NCBI RefSeq assembly: GCF_009857815.1
Contig: NZ_WVVW01000001.1
Coordinates: 1,673,311 to 1,737,310, forward strand
Reading direction: 5' to 3'
Length of the DNA: 64,000 bases
Source of the DNA: Pseudomaricurvus sp. HS19
Lineage (GTDB): Bacteria > Pseudomonadota > Gammaproteobacteria > Pseudomonadales > Cellvibrionaceae
The translations under genes were made by a program, and so were the position numbers. Below, in pieces: positions 26,766-36,054 of this stretch. Under the pieces are notes generated by a model. It was not told the origin of the DNA and did no database searches. It saw only the letters and a list, made by a program, of their open reading frames with translations. Each line of letters starts with the position of its first letter. Position 1 is the first letter of the stretch.

Positions 26766-29108
26766 TCAGAAATGGCCTCGCAGGGTTACACCGTAAGTCC
26801 GTGGTTCGGATACATAGGCATTGTAGTCCCCGGATTGCAGCGGCGAGTCGAAGTGCACCTTGGCGTAGCGATTGTCGGTGCAGTTCTGGCACCAGGCCAT
26901 GACAGACCAGGTACCGGCGTCGGAACGCACGCCGATGTTAGCCGCGTATTCGCTTTCCGCGTCCACCTTCTGGTTGTTGGAGGTATTGGAGTAGATCTCC
27001 GAGTTGTAGACCACACCCACACGACCAAACAGGCTCAGGCCACTGCCACCCAGGGGCTGGTCAAAGCCCAGCGCCAGGTTGGCGGCAATTTCCGGCGCTA
27101 CCGCGAATTCGCGATCCGCCAGGATGCCCATCTCCGGATCATCACCAAAGCGTGCTTCCGCCAGGTGAGTCACGTCAAACATGAGGGTAAAGACTTCACT
27201 CAGCAGGAACTGGCTCTCCAGTTCCAGACCGTAGACAGTCGCCTCCGGAGCGTTATCCACACTGAAGCGGGTACCCTGGAACTGGGCCAGCTGCAGGTCG
27301 GTAATGTCATTGTAGAACACCGCCAGGTTGGTACGGGCGCGACTGTCCCAGTACTCGGTCTTCAGACCCAGCTCGTAACCATCCACATACTCCGAGTCGT
27401 AGACGGGGGATTCAGGGACCGCACCGGGGAATTCATCCGGGTTGTTGAGGTTGGTACCGGCGCCACTGTTGTCGATGTTTACACCACCGGATTTGTAGCC
27501 ACGACTGTAGGTGGCGTAACCCATGATCTGGTCGGTGAAATGGTAGCGGGCCGAGAGGGTTCCGGTGATTGCCTCGTCTTTGAAGTCGTCGTCAAACTCG
27601 GGGCCGGGTTGCGCAAGGAGTGCACGGAACACAGCGTTGGGTGCCGGGGTAAAGTAGTTGCGTTGCATGGCGCCGTTCTTTTCGTCGCTGGAGTAACGCA
27701 GACCCGCGGTCAAACCAAAGCGATCGGTGAAGTCCAGGTTCCAGTGGGTAAAGATGGCCTGGGAGACGCTGTCCGCCGGCATATCCACATCACTCCACTG
27801 ACCGGTGGTGGCGTCCACTGTGCCTGGCGGATACCCGGACAGCTGGAAGAACAGGGTATCAAAGTAGAACTGGGCCTGATCACCCCACCAGAGTTCGTGG
27901 TGCGCGTCGATATCCTCATCGGCGTAGTAGAGGCCTACCACATAGTCACCGCCTTCGAAGGGACCAAAGGCAGGCAGGTCACCATTGAGGGTAAACTCCT
28001 GGGAGAACATCTTGGTCTGCAGCGACTCGGTAATAGAGAGAATATTGGCACCGGAGAAATCCGCATCCATATCTTTCTGGGAAATTTTCCAGTCACGTAC
28101 ACCGGTAATGGACTTCAGCACCAGGCCATCGTCCAGCTCCCAGGTCAGGTGCAGCACCGCGCCCTTGTCTTCAATGGCCTGATCGGTGGGGCCGCTCAAC
28201 ACCTGCTCATAATCTTCCAGTTTGTCAGACGGCAGCTGCAGCCCTCGCGCCTGAATCAACGCATTAACCAGCGGTTGGGTGGGGCCGTCAATGGCATCCA
28301 TCTGACCGTAACAGCAGTTATTTTCCTCTTCAGACCAATCGAGGATCAGGCGACCGGAAAAGGTGTCCGTGGGTTCAAACAGAAACTGCACCTTGGCGGC
28401 ACGGGGTGCACGGTCGTTGTAATCACCGCCGTTGGGGTCTTCGATATAACCGTCTTTCTCGCCCCACAGGCCGGCCACGCGCACCGCAGCACGGTCACCC
28501 AGGGGCATATTAACCGCGCCCCGTACCAGCCGGCTGTCGTAGTTGCCAACTTCCACTTCATAATCCACACCGAACTCATCGGTGACAGGCGTGGTACTGT
28601 TGATGATCAGCGCACCGGCCGAGGTGTTCTTACCAAACAGGGTCCCCTGGGGGCCACGCAGGATCTGCAGCCCCTCCATGTCGAGCCAGTTCTGCATCGC
28701 CTGGCCGGCACGGGTGCGGTAGACACCGTCCACGAAGACACCCACGGCCCCCTCAAACGCGCGGCTGTTACCCACGGTACCGATACCGCGGATAACAATG
28801 TTGGCGCTGTTGGCGGCACTGTTGACCACGTCGAAGCGGACACTGGACGAGAGCTGCTGGATGTTGGTGATGCTGTCCACCTGGGTCGCCGCCAGCTCGT
28901 CAGCGTTGACAGCCGTCACCGCCACCGGCACCTCCTGCATACTCTCTTCCCGACGCTGGGCGGTTACCACCACCTCTTCCAGTTGCAGGGTTTTCTGGGC
29001 AGAGGCAACGGACGGGATGGTCGCCATGATCGCTGCCGCGAGGGCAGTCGCCGCCAGGGTTGGGTTACGAAACTCTCGATTGCCGGGTGTACTGTTATTC
29101 ATCGCCAT
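26766..29108 (-). CDS. TonB-dependent outer-membrane receptor
   Basis: An outer-membrane gated barrel of about 780 aa. After a signal peptide (ending TIPSVASAQ) comes the TonB box region LEEVVVTAQRREE, then the plug domain with IVIRGIGTVGNSRAFEGAVGVFVDGVYR and LRGPQGTLFGKN, and a 22-strand-type barrel ending in the C-terminal aromatic GVTLRGHF. The start is taken at ATG 29108 because the signal peptide follows; ATGs at 29132 and 29102 are alternatives. The receptor class is common in Halieaceae-like bacteria and substrates vary. Its pairing with the DUF2236 gene suggests a hydrophobic or iron-linked substrate, which is inference. Confidence 0.92.
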   Translation of the reverse strand: MAMNNSTPGNREFRNPTLAATALAAAIMATIPSVASAQKTLQLEEVVVTAQRREESMQEVPVAVTAVNADELAATQVDSITNIQQLSSSVRFDVVNSAANSANIVIRGIGTVGNSRAFEGAVGVFVDGVYRTRAGQAMQNWLDMEGLQILRGPQGTLFGKNTSAGALIINSTTPVTDEFGVDYEVEVGNYDSRLVRGAVNMPLGDRAAVRVAGLWGEKDGYIEDPNGGDYNDRAPRAAKVQFLFEPTDTFSGRLILDWSEEENNCCYGQMDAIDGPTQPLVNALIQARGLQLPSDKLEDYEQVLSGPTDQAIEDKGAVLHLTWELDDGLVLKSITGVRDWKISQKDMDADFSGANILSITESLQTKMFSQEFTLNGDLPAFGPFEGGDYVVGLYYADEDIDAHHELWWGDQAQFYFDTLFFQLSGYPPGTVDATTGQWSDVDMPADSVSQAIFTHWNLDFTDRFGLTAGLRYSSDEKNGAMQRNYFTPAPNAVFRALLAQPGPEFDDDFKDEAITGTLSARYHFTDQIMGYATYSRGYKSGGVNIDNSGAGTNLNNPDEFPGAVPESPVYDSEYVDGYELGLKTEYWDSRARTNLAVFYNDITDLQLAQFQGTRFSVDNAPEATVYGLELESQFLLSEVFTLMFDVTHLAEARFGDDPEMGILADREFAVAPEIAANLALGFDQPLGGSGLSLFGRVGVVYNSEIYSNTSNNQKVDAESEYAANIGVRSDAGTWSVMAWCQNCTDNRYAKVHFDSPLQSGDYNAYVSEPRTYGVTLRGHF

Positions 29109-29128
29109 GGAGTATGTCTCTCGTCGAT

Positions 29129-29143
29129 TCATTATCGTTATCA
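29129..29143 (-). promoter_or_regulatory. Possible Fur box before the TonB receptor
   Basis: On the minus strand TGATAACGATAATGA matches the 7-1-7 Fur consensus TGATAATSATTATCA at 12 of 15 positions and also reads as GATAAC-GATAAT hexamers. It lies 20 bp upstream of the chosen start, close to the ribosome site. Confidence 0.4.
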
Positions 29144-29546
29144 GAAGGTCTGGCAAGCCCGGCACCACCTTTACCCGATCAGGATCACCACCTCCTGATC
29201 CAGGGCCCCGCAAGCTGCCTGCACACCACCACCCAGGCAGGCTCACCGGACCATGGTACTGCACGAACAGGCAGGCACTGGTGCCTCTGTAAGTGCCGTG
29301 ACCGGAATACGACTACTTTTAAGCCAGATTAGGTGCAGTATGGAGAACGGGACGAAAATAACTTCGTCCGATTGGATGAATTTAGCGGCCGACCCGACGA
29401 TATTGGGAGCGCCCATGCACAGAGAGCGTCCGGATGACCGCTACCCAGCGACCATCACGGGCGTCGCAACCGGGGGCGAGGGCGCGGGTGCAGGAAAGGC
29501 CCCGCCGCTACGGGCCTTCAAGCAGGATGCTGACCGGGAACAGGCA

Positions 29547-29578
29547 TAAAAAAACGGCGCTACAGCGCCGTTTTTTTA
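29547..29578. terminator. Bidirectional intrinsic terminator after yqaE
   Basis: TAAAAAAACGGCGCT and its reverse complement around a 2-base centre. On the minus strand it ends the yqaE transcript with a T7 run. Confidence 0.9.
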
Positions 29579-29593
29579 CCACCTGCGAATCTT

Positions 29594-29782
29594 TTACTTG
29601 CCCATGGCCTGGCGGATTTTCTTGTCAGTGTTGTATTGGCTCAGTGCGTACACCGACCAGATGGCCGCGGGCACCCAGCCGATCAGGGTCAGCTGCAGTA
29701 GCAGGCAAATGATGCCGGCAAAGGGGCGGCCAATGGTGAAAAACTGCAGCCATGGCAGCAGCAGGGCCAGAAGCAATCTCAT
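29594..29782 (-). CDS. yqaE: YqaE/Pmp3 family small membrane protein
   Basis: A 62 aa proteolipid with two membrane helices. The pattern FFTIGRPFAGIICLLLQLTLIGWVPAAIWSVYAL (read in two parts, helices at about 3-26 and 30-50) is the Pmp3/UPF0057 signature. Members are linked to salt and membrane-potential stress in yeast and plants; the bacterial role is unclear. CAGGAAAC precedes the ATG. It is 26 bp downstream of carbonic anhydrase, so probably co-transcribed. Confidence 0.93.
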   Translation of the reverse strand: MRLLLALLLPWLQFFTIGRPFAGIICLLLQLTLIGWVPAAIWSVYALSQYNTDKKIRQAMGK

Positions 29783-29808
29783 AGCGGTTTCCTGTGTTCT
29801 AATGCGGG

Positions 29809-30417
29809 TTATTTCAGTGAAGAGGCGTCTTTGGTGACTTTCAGGTCGCGTACCAGGCCGTCCTCAAGACTGTAGATCCAGCCGTGCAAGGTGAGGTCCT
29901 GTCCACGGCGCCAGGCGTTGCGTACCACCGTGGTCTCGGCCACGTTACCCACCTGTGCAATCACGTTCAGCTCGCACAGGCGATTGGCCCGCTCCTTGTC
30001 CGTGGTAGCGCTGTCCACCGCTGTCTGATGGGTGCGGTACACATCACGGATGTGTTCCAGCCAGTTATCGATCAGGCCGTTACTGGCATCGCCGAGGGCG
30101 GCGAGTACACCGCCACAACCGTAATGCCCCACCACCACGATGTGTTTCACCTTCAACACTTCCACGGCGTACTGGATGACTGACAGACAGTTGAGATCGG
30201 TGTGTACCACCACATTGGCAATATTGCGATGCACAAAGATACTGCCCGGCTCCATACCCACAATCTGGTTGGCGGCAATGCGGCTGTCGGAACAACCGAT
30301 CCACAGATACTCGGGTGTTTGTTGCTGGGAGAGGCGGTTGAAGTAGTCAGGGTCTGAGGCTTTAACGTTTTCAGCCCATTGCTGGTTGAATTGCAGCAGG
30401 TCTTCCGGAGTGTTCAT
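29809..30417 (-). CDS. can: Beta-class carbonic anhydrase
   Basis: It interconverts CO2 and bicarbonate. The 202 aa sequence has zinc ligands C42, H98 and C101 and the D44-R46 dyad in GCSDSR, all in the positions seen in E. coli Can. The GMEPGSIFVHRNIAN and GHYGCGGV motifs are intact. It starts at ATG 30417. Bicarbonate made here could serve the biotin carboxylase encoded elsewhere in the window, but no direct link is visible. Confidence 0.96.
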   Translation of the reverse strand: MNTPEDLLQFNQQWAENVKASDPDYFNRLSQQQTPEYLWIGCSDSRIAANQIVGMEPGSIFVHRNIANVVVHTDLNCLSVIQYAVEVLKVKHIVVVGHYGCGGVLAALGDASNGLIDNWLEHIRDVYRTHQTAVDSATTDKERANRLCELNVIAQVGNVAETTVVRNAWRRGQDLTLHGWIYSLEDGLVRDLKVTKDASSLK

Positions 30418-30603
30418 GGATGAGCAATTTACCCCTGGTGCGCGGCACCACGGCGATCCCGGGGCACTGGCAATCTGATAGAAAAGTTGCCATCGTTATA
30501 CCGCAAAAGCCCGGGGGCCTCCACCGTTTCCAGCGACCACACCAGCCCTGTGCGCCAAGATGGTAACAGGCCCTCAACTACCCATCACCAGACCATCATG
30601 CAA

Positions 30604-32658
30604 TCAGCGGCGATCCCCGAGCGCCACAGCAATCTGCTCGAACAGTCGCAGGCGGGTGGTTTGTGGTGGCTGGCAGCGTCCGGCAAAACAGACCCGCGCT
30701 TCACCGGGTTGCAGGTTGGCGGCCTGTGCGGGCATCCGGGTGCAATCCACACCAATGCGGTAGCTGTGTATCCGGCCGCCAAAGTTGCGTCGCAGCCCCT
30801 CCACCCAGGCCGCCAGTTCGCCATTGTCACGCATCAGTACGCAAGGCCGCGGGCTCAGCAACTCCTGCTGTGCCGCGATCAGGCTGAGGTGCAGCTCCGG
30901 GGAGCTCTGCATGGCACCCAGGGCATAGCGCAGTATCCTCTCGCCGCTGTGCAGGTAGCGGGTTTCGGAGACCAGCCGGCCGAGACGGATCAGTACCCGC
31001 GCGGCCACACCATTGACCGATGGCAGTGAACTGTCGATACAGGGTTTGGTGCGCAGGATAAGAGCTTCGGCGTCGTTGGCGGTAAAGTACAAGCCGCCCT
31101 GCTCCGGATCCTCATGCAATTGCAGCACTGCGTCTGCCAGGGCCAGCAACCGCTGGTAGTCCCGCTCCCGCCAGCGGGTCTGCAAGCTCTCCAGCAGGGC
31201 ATCCATCAGGTAGACGTAGTCATCGAGGAAAGCGGGGCGTGTGCTGCCCTCTTCCTGCAGCAGTGGATAGAGTCGGCCGTCACGCCAAAGATTGTCACAG
31301 ATGGCATCCAGCGCCTGTTGACCGGCGAGCAGGTCACGGGCATCCCCCAGCTTGCGGGCCATCACCAGCAACCCCTTGGCGGCCAGGGCGTTCCAGCTGG
31401 TGAGAATTTTGACATCCACCATAGGCCACTCACGCTCACCGCGCAGGGCTTCCAGCTTGTCGCGACCACTGCGGTAGAGTTGCAGCGCCCGTTCACGGCT
31501 TAGACCCACCTGCCGGGCCGCGGCCGAGAGATCCTCGCGCTGGGACAGGTGCACCTCGACGCCGCTGTCGGCCAGCGCCTGCAGGCCAAACATGCTGTCG
31601 AACAGTTCGAACTCATCGCCACTGAGACAAGCGCGGATAGCCGCCACCGGATGACGGTAGTAAGCGCCCTCGCTGCCATTGGTAAACGCGCTCATGGAAG
31701 AGAAGTAAGCGCCCTGGGGAGAGTGCATATAGCGTTTCATCCAGCGCACAATACCCTTGGCCGCGCTGTGAAAGAGGCCGTCACCGGTGAGGCTGGCGGC
31801 GCGGGCGTAGACCTCCAGCAACAGGCCATTGTCACAGAGCATCTTTTCGAAATGGGGCTCGTGCCAGCTGCGGTCCTTGCTGTAGCGGAAGAAACCGCCA
31901 CTCATGCGATCGTTGATGCCGCGCTCGGCCATACGCTTGAGGGTAAACAGCAGGTGCCGTACATCGTCGTCCGGTAACTCCCCGCGCTGGAAGGCCTGCA
32001 ACAGAAACAGCAGGTTCACCGGCAGCGGGAATTTGGGTTCCGTGTCGAAGCCCCCCTCCTGTAAATCCGCGCTGGCCCTCAGGGTGGCCAGCGCCTCACC
32101 CTGCAGATCCTGCTGCAGGGGCCCCCGGGGCGCCGGCATCTGCTGCAGTTGGGCAAAACCGCTGGCCAGCTGCTGGCACAGCTGGTCCACTTCCTGGCGC
32201 TGGGTCTGGTAGTAGGCGGCACCCCGCGCCAGCAGATCTTCAAAGCCCATCTGCCCCGGTTGACCGTCACGGGCGATATAGGTGGCCGCCATAAAGGGCA
32301 GTCGGGTCTCCGGACAGAGAAACATGGTCAGGGGCCAGCCACCGCTGCGGCCGGTCAGCATCTGGTGCCCCAGCTGGTAGATCTCATCCAGATCGGGGCG
32401 CTCTTCGCGATCCACCTTGATGGGCACAAATTCGGCGTTGATCAGCGAGGCGATAATCTCGTCAGAGTAGGAGTCCTGGGCCATGACCTGGCACCAGTAG
32501 CAGGCGGAGTAGCCAATGGAGAGAAGCACCGGACGCTGCAGCCGCCGGGCACGCTGGAAGGCTTCATCGGACCAGGGCTGCCAAGCCACTGGCTGCTGCT
32601 GCGACATCTGCAGGTAGAGGCTGGACTCGCCGGTAAGGGCATTGCTGAGCTGGGTCAT
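30604..32658 (-). CDS. DUF255 thioredoxin-domain protein (YyaL/SSP411 family)
   Basis: A cytoplasmic protein of 684 aa. The N-terminal thioredoxin-like DUF255 domain reads PVLLSIGYSACYWCQVM then IKVDREERPDLD and GGWPLTMFLCPE. It is followed by an (alpha/alpha)6 barrel related to N-acylglucosamine epimerases (YSKDRSWHEPHFEKMLCDN, LLTSWNALAAKGL-like ILTSWNALAAKGL). The redox-type motif is CYWC instead of the usual CHWC. Function in bacteria is not known. ATG 32658 is preferred over a GTG 9 bases upstream. Confidence 0.9.
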   Translation of the reverse strand: MTQLSNALTGESSLYLQMSQQQPVAWQPWSDEAFQRARRLQRPVLLSIGYSACYWCQVMAQDSYSDEIIASLINAEFVPIKVDREERPDLDEIYQLGHQMLTGRSGGWPLTMFLCPETRLPFMAATYIARDGQPGQMGFEDLLARGAAYYQTQRQEVDQLCQQLASGFAQLQQMPAPRGPLQQDLQGEALATLRASADLQEGGFDTEPKFPLPVNLLFLLQAFQRGELPDDDVRHLLFTLKRMAERGINDRMSGGFFRYSKDRSWHEPHFEKMLCDNGLLLEVYARAASLTGDGLFHSAAKGIVRWMKRYMHSPQGAYFSSMSAFTNGSEGAYYRHPVAAIRACLSGDEFELFDSMFGLQALADSGVEVHLSQREDLSAAARQVGLSRERALQLYRSGRDKLEALRGEREWPMVDVKILTSWNALAAKGLLVMARKLGDARDLLAGQQALDAICDNLWRDGRLYPLLQEEGSTRPAFLDDYVYLMDALLESLQTRWRERDYQRLLALADAVLQLHEDPEQGGLYFTANDAEALILRTKPCIDSSLPSVNGVAARVLIRLGRLVSETRYLHSGERILRYALGAMQSSPELHLSLIAAQQELLSPRPCVLMRDNGELAAWVEGLRRNFGGRIHSYRIGVDCTRMPAQAANLQPGEARVCFAGRCQPPQTTRLRLFEQIAVALGDRR

Positions 32659-32801
32659 CGACGACACGTGGGTTTCCCGTCGGGTTGCCGCCCTCCTCCT
32701 GAGGCGCGGCCAGATGGCCTAATGTAACCCCTTACGGGTCAATTTGTCAGCCAAATGCACATTTTGGCGGATCATATTACCCGGCCAATACCGTGTATTT
32801 G

Positions 32802-33938
32802 TTAGCCCCCAGCGCCAGCCGGCGTCCCCGGCTGCAGGCCGCAGTGGTGCAGAAGCTCCTGCCACATCCGCGTATGGCTGGCCACAGCGGCGCGGAAGGC
32901 TTGCCACTCGCTGCCGGCATCCTCGCTCCAAACCTGCTGCCAGTAGTCAGCCATGGGTTGCGGCAGCCCAGACTGCTGCTGCAGAGATGCCTGCAACAGC
33001 GGGCGCAACTGCAACAGGCGGCGATCCAGCGCACTCAGCAGGGGCTGCACCTCGCCGATGTAGCTGCGCAGCATCACCCGCTGCATCACCCGGCCGTCGT
33101 CGCTCAGCCGCTGCATCAGGCAGACGGGGCGCCGCGCCTGACGCTCCCGTACCTGCCGTTCCACCGCCTGCAGGTAGAGCCGCGCCTGAAACATTTCCCG
33201 CCTTAGCTGCCCCAGGTAGTTGCCACGCGCCACGACTCCCAGCTGCTGTTCACGGCGGCTGCGGAGGCTCTGCCAGGACTCCTCAGCGCCGGGCTGCCAG
33301 TTGCCGGGGCCACCCAACAACGATTCCAGCGACTCCAGCAGTTCCGTCAGCGGTTGCTGCCAGTAGCTGGCCACCACAGGATGGTCCGCTTCAGAAAAGA
33401 GAGTCTGGAACTCGGGGCTGGCCCAGGTAGCATTCCAGTGTACATCGGCAAGGCTGGCGCGTTTGCTGCGCACTGCAGCACTGAGTATCTGCACCAGCCC
33501 GGAGGTATCCCCGTCCGCCTGCAACTGCCGGATACAACGATTGGCCGACTCGATAAACGCCAGCTCATAGGCGAGCCGCTGGCTTTCCGCCATCACCTTG
33601 CCAAGGCTACTGTTACGTTCGCCCAGCAAGCGCTGCAGGTCACAGGGGGAGAGTTTGAGGAAGTCGAGCAGGTTGATGGAGGTGGTGGTGACGCTGCGCT
33701 GCAACTGCCGGCGCCCCGGATAAGGCGGCTGCAACACTGGCAGTGCGGGAGCCTGCCAGTCAAACCCGAACACATTGCTCATGCGCCAGGCGTAATCGTC
33801 CAGCAGCGCGGCACCATCGTGGCGGGGCTGGCAACCAGTCAGTAGCAGGAGGGAGATCAGCAGCAGGCTGCAGCAAGAGAGCGCGGCGGCCGGGAGCCTC
33901 GTGGTGGTCGGGATCAGGGAGCCCCTGCCGACCACCAC
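32802..33938 (-). CDS. DUF3080 family lipoprotein
   Basis: This predicted lipoprotein of about 378 aa has a hydrophobic signal ending in lipobox LLTGC and then the family pattern LLDDYAWRM, PPYPGRRQLQ, SINLLDFLKLSPCDLQRLLGERNSSLGKVM. It is largely helical. DUF3080 is confined to gammaproteobacteria and has no assigned function. No ATG is available after the lipA stop, so a GTG at 33938 (or 33935) is taken; this start lies in the arm of a strong hairpin (33901-33938). Longer starts overlap lipA. It follows lipA by 7 bp. Confidence 0.8.
   Translation of the reverse strand: MVVGRGSLIPTTTRLPAAALSCCSLLLISLLLLTGCQPRHDGAALLDDYAWRMSNVFGFDWQAPALPVLQPPYPGRRQLQRSVTTTSINLLDFLKLSPCDLQRLLGERNSSLGKVMAESQRLAYELAFIESANRCIRQLQADGDTSGLVQILSAAVRSKRASLADVHWNATWASPEFQTLFSEADHPVVASYWQQPLTELLESLESLLGGPGNWQPGAEESWQSLRSRREQQLGVVARGNYLGQLRREMFQARLYLQAVERQVRERQARRPVCLMQRLSDDGRVMQRVMLRSYIGEVQPLLSALDRRLLQLRPLLQASLQQQSGLPQPMADYWQQVWSEDAGSEWQAFRAAVASHTRMWQELLHHCGLQPGTPAGAGG
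33901..33938 (-). terminator. Strong hairpin at the lipA end / DUF3080 start
   Basis: GTGGTGGTCGG pairs with CCGACCACCAC, and inside it CAGGG pairs with CCCTG. There is no T-tract. It may reduce read-through from lipA or hide the GTG start of the DUF3080 gene. Confidence 0.6.
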
Positions 33939-33945
33939 AGCGGTC

Positions 33946-34932
33946 TTATTTGACCAGCTCGCCGTGAGCCTGTTTATCGGCATGATAGGAGGAGCGCACC
34001 ATGGGGCCGCAGGCAGCGTGCTTGAAGCCCAGCTCCTTGGCCAGCTGGGTGTACTCTTCGAACTCATCCGGGTGTACGTAGCGCTCTACCGGCAGGTGTT
34101 CGCGGGAGGGCTGCAGGTACTGGCCAATGGTGAGCATGTCGATATCGTGCTCACGCATATCGCGCATTACCTCGAAGATCTCCTCCTTGGTCTCACCCAG
34201 GCCCACCATCAGGCCGGACTTGGTGAGCACATCGGGGCGACGTTTCTTGTAGGCTTGCAGCAACTGCAGGGACCACTTGTAGTTGGCACCGGGGCGCGCC
34301 TGGCGATAGAGACGTGGCACCGTCTCGAGGTTGTGGTTGAACACATCCGGCGCCTCTTTCTCGAGGATATCCAGCGCGATATCCATACGGCCGCGGAAGT
34401 CCGGGGTGAGAATCTCCACTTCCAGGTTGGGGGAGAGGATACGGGCCTCGCGGATACAGTCGGCAAAGTGCTGGGCACCGCCATCGCGCAGGTCGTCACG
34501 ATCCACCGAGGTGATCACCACGTAGCGCAGCTGCATCTCGGCGATGGCCTGGGCCAGGTGTGCCGGCTCGCCTTCGTCCAGCGGATTGGGCTTGCCGTGG
34601 CCCACATCGCAGAAGGGGCAGCGGCGGGTGCAGATCTCGCCCATGATCATGAAGGTGGCGGTACCACCGCTGAAACACTCGCTCAGGTTGGGGCAGCTGG
34701 CCTCTTCACACACGGTGGCCAGCTTGTTCTGGCGCAGGATCTTCTTGATACGCTCCACATCCGGCGAGTTGCCGATGCGCACGCGAATCCAGTCCGGTTT
34801 GCGCAGCAGGTTGTCGCTGGCGATCACCTTGACCGGAATGCGCTCGACTTTATCGGCATCACGCAGTTTTTCGCCCTGTTGCAGGCGACGGGTGCGCTTG
34901 ACGGGTTCCATATTGGAATCTGAGGTAGTCAT
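33946..34932 (-). CDS. lipA: Lipoyl synthase
   Basis: A radical-SAM enzyme that inserts two sulfurs into octanoyl groups on lipoyl domains. It is 328 aa. The auxiliary cluster cysteines are C75, C80 and C86 ([12 protein letters not shown]) and the radical-SAM cluster cysteines C101, C105 and C108 (CTRRCPFC). The serine ligand motif near the end (RSSYHAD) is present. It directly follows lipB. Confidence 0.98.
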   Translation of the reverse strand: MTTSDSNMEPVKRTRRLQQGEKLRDADKVERIPVKVIASDNLLRKPDWIRVRIGNSPDVERIKKILRQNKLATVCEEASCPNLSECFSGGTATFMIMGEICTRRCPFCDVGHGKPNPLDEGEPAHLAQAIAEMQLRYVVITSVDRDDLRDGGAQHFADCIREARILSPNLEVEILTPDFRGRMDIALDILEKEAPDVFNHNLETVPRLYRQARPGANYKWSLQLLQAYKKRRPDVLTKSGLMVGLGETKEEIFEVMRDMREHDIDMLTIGQYLQPSREHLPVERYVHPDEFEEYTQLAKELGFKHAACGPMVRSSYHADKQAHGELVK

Positions 34933-34943
34933 AAGAGATCCGG

Positions 34944-35645
34944 TTACTGTTCGTCTTTATCGGCAAAATCGACCAACACCCGGGTAGGGTCGTCGGCCAC
35001 AGAGAGGTGCTGGTAGCCCAGCAGCCCGGCGAAATGGCGCGCTATAACCGGCTCCATTTCTGTCACAGATGCTGCCCGCGGGTCGCTGGAGAGGTCTGCG
35101 GTGCGAACCATCTGCAAGCCCTGATAACCACAGGGATTGATGCGCAGGAAAGCCTGCAGGTCCATGGTCACATTGAGGCTGAGTCCGTGATAGCTGCAGC
35201 CCTTGCGAATGCGGAAGCCCAGGGAGGCAATTTTGGCTTCGTTGACATAGACACCGGGGGCGTCGGGCTTGGGGTAACCCTGGATATCCAGCTCCGCCAG
35301 CGCGTTGACGATGGTATTTTCGGTCTGCGTCACCAGCTCCCGCACCCCCACACCGCGACGGCGCAGGTCAATCAGCGGATAGCCCACCAGCTGGCCGGGA
35401 CCGTGGTAGGTCACCTGACCACCGCGATCCACCTGCACCACCGGGATATCACCGGGCATCAACAGGTGCTCCGGCTTGCCGGCCTGCCCCTGGGTGAACA
35501 CCGGCGGGTGCTCCACCAGCCACAGCTCGTCCGGGGTGTCGGCGTCACGCTGGTCGGTAAAGTTGGACATGGCGCGCCACACGGGGCGGTAGTCCTGCAT
35601 GCCCAGGTGGCGCACCACCAGGGTATCGGTCGCGGTACCGGTCAT
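34944..35645 (-). CDS. lipB: Octanoyl-[ACP]:protein N-octanoyltransferase
   Basis: It transfers octanoate from ACP to lipoyl domains, giving LipA its substrate. It is 233 aa, with the [17 protein letters not shown] motif, catalytic K138 in AKIASLG and C172 in INPCGYQG. It starts at ATG 35645 with no gap after the DUF493 stop, so it is translationally coupled. Confidence 0.97.
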   Translation of the reverse strand: MTGTATDTLVVRHLGMQDYRPVWRAMSNFTDQRDADTPDELWLVEHPPVFTQGQAGKPEHLLMPGDIPVVQVDRGGQVTYHGPGQLVGYPLIDLRRRGVGVRELVTQTENTIVNALAELDIQGYPKPDAPGVYVNEAKIASLGFRIRKGCSYHGLSLNVTMDLQAFLRINPCGYQGLQMVRTADLSSDPRAASVTEMEPVIARHFAGLLGYQHLSVADDPTRVLVDFADKDEQ

Positions 35646-35936
35646 TTACAGCACCATCTTGGTCATGGGACTGGCAATCAGCTCCTGATGCAACGCCTGC
35701 AGCTGGTCAATGCCAGTGGCGGTGATCATGAAGGTGATGGACTGGAAACGTCCGTTGCGGCTGTCCTTGATGGTAATCCGGGCCTGATCCAGCCCCGGGG
35801 CATGGCGTTCCATCACCTCAATGGCGAACTGATGGAATTCGGGGCCCGAGTCACCCATCACCTTGATGGGGTAGTCTTCGCAGGGGAACTCGATTTTCGG
35901 TGGCTCCTGGCCGGAGCCAGTCTGGGATGCAACCAT
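35646..35936 (-). CDS. ybeD: DUF493 family protein YbeD
   Basis: A 96 aa ACT-like small protein, conserved beside lipB and dacA across gammaproteobacteria. Family sequence includes IEFPCEDYPIKVMGDSG and ITFMITATGIDQLQALHQEL, ending in KMVL. Function is unknown; a regulatory or lipoate-linked role is suspected from its position only. Confidence 0.93.
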   Translation of the reverse strand: MVASQTGSGQEPPKIEFPCEDYPIKVMGDSGPEFHQFAIEVMERHAPGLDQARITIKDSRNGRFQSITFMITATGIDQLQALHQELIASPMTKMVL

Positions 35937-36054
35937 AACAACACGCAGTCTCAGGGGGTAAACAGGAGCGGCATTATACCCCGAATTGGCGTGTTTAGGG
36001 GAGCACAGCCGGCCCTGCCACTGGCAAGGGCCGGGAGATCACAGAGGAGTCGCC

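Larger units (their letters stand above)
29109..29593. other. Intergenic region upstream of the TonB receptor
   Basis: About 485 bp without a credible gene. It holds the Fur-like site (29129-29143), GC-rich sequence of no recognisable type and the bidirectional terminator at 29547-29578. A plus-strand 98-codon frame (29253-29549) has no family resemblance and runs into the terminator. Confidence 0.6.

Noticed and set aside
26751..29198. 815-codon plus-strand open frame
   Set aside because: Antisense shadow of the TonB receptor, whose plug and barrel motifs are clear.
29253..29549. 98-codon plus-strand frame before yqaE
   Set aside because: No motif, no convincing ribosome site, and it ends within the yqaE terminator.
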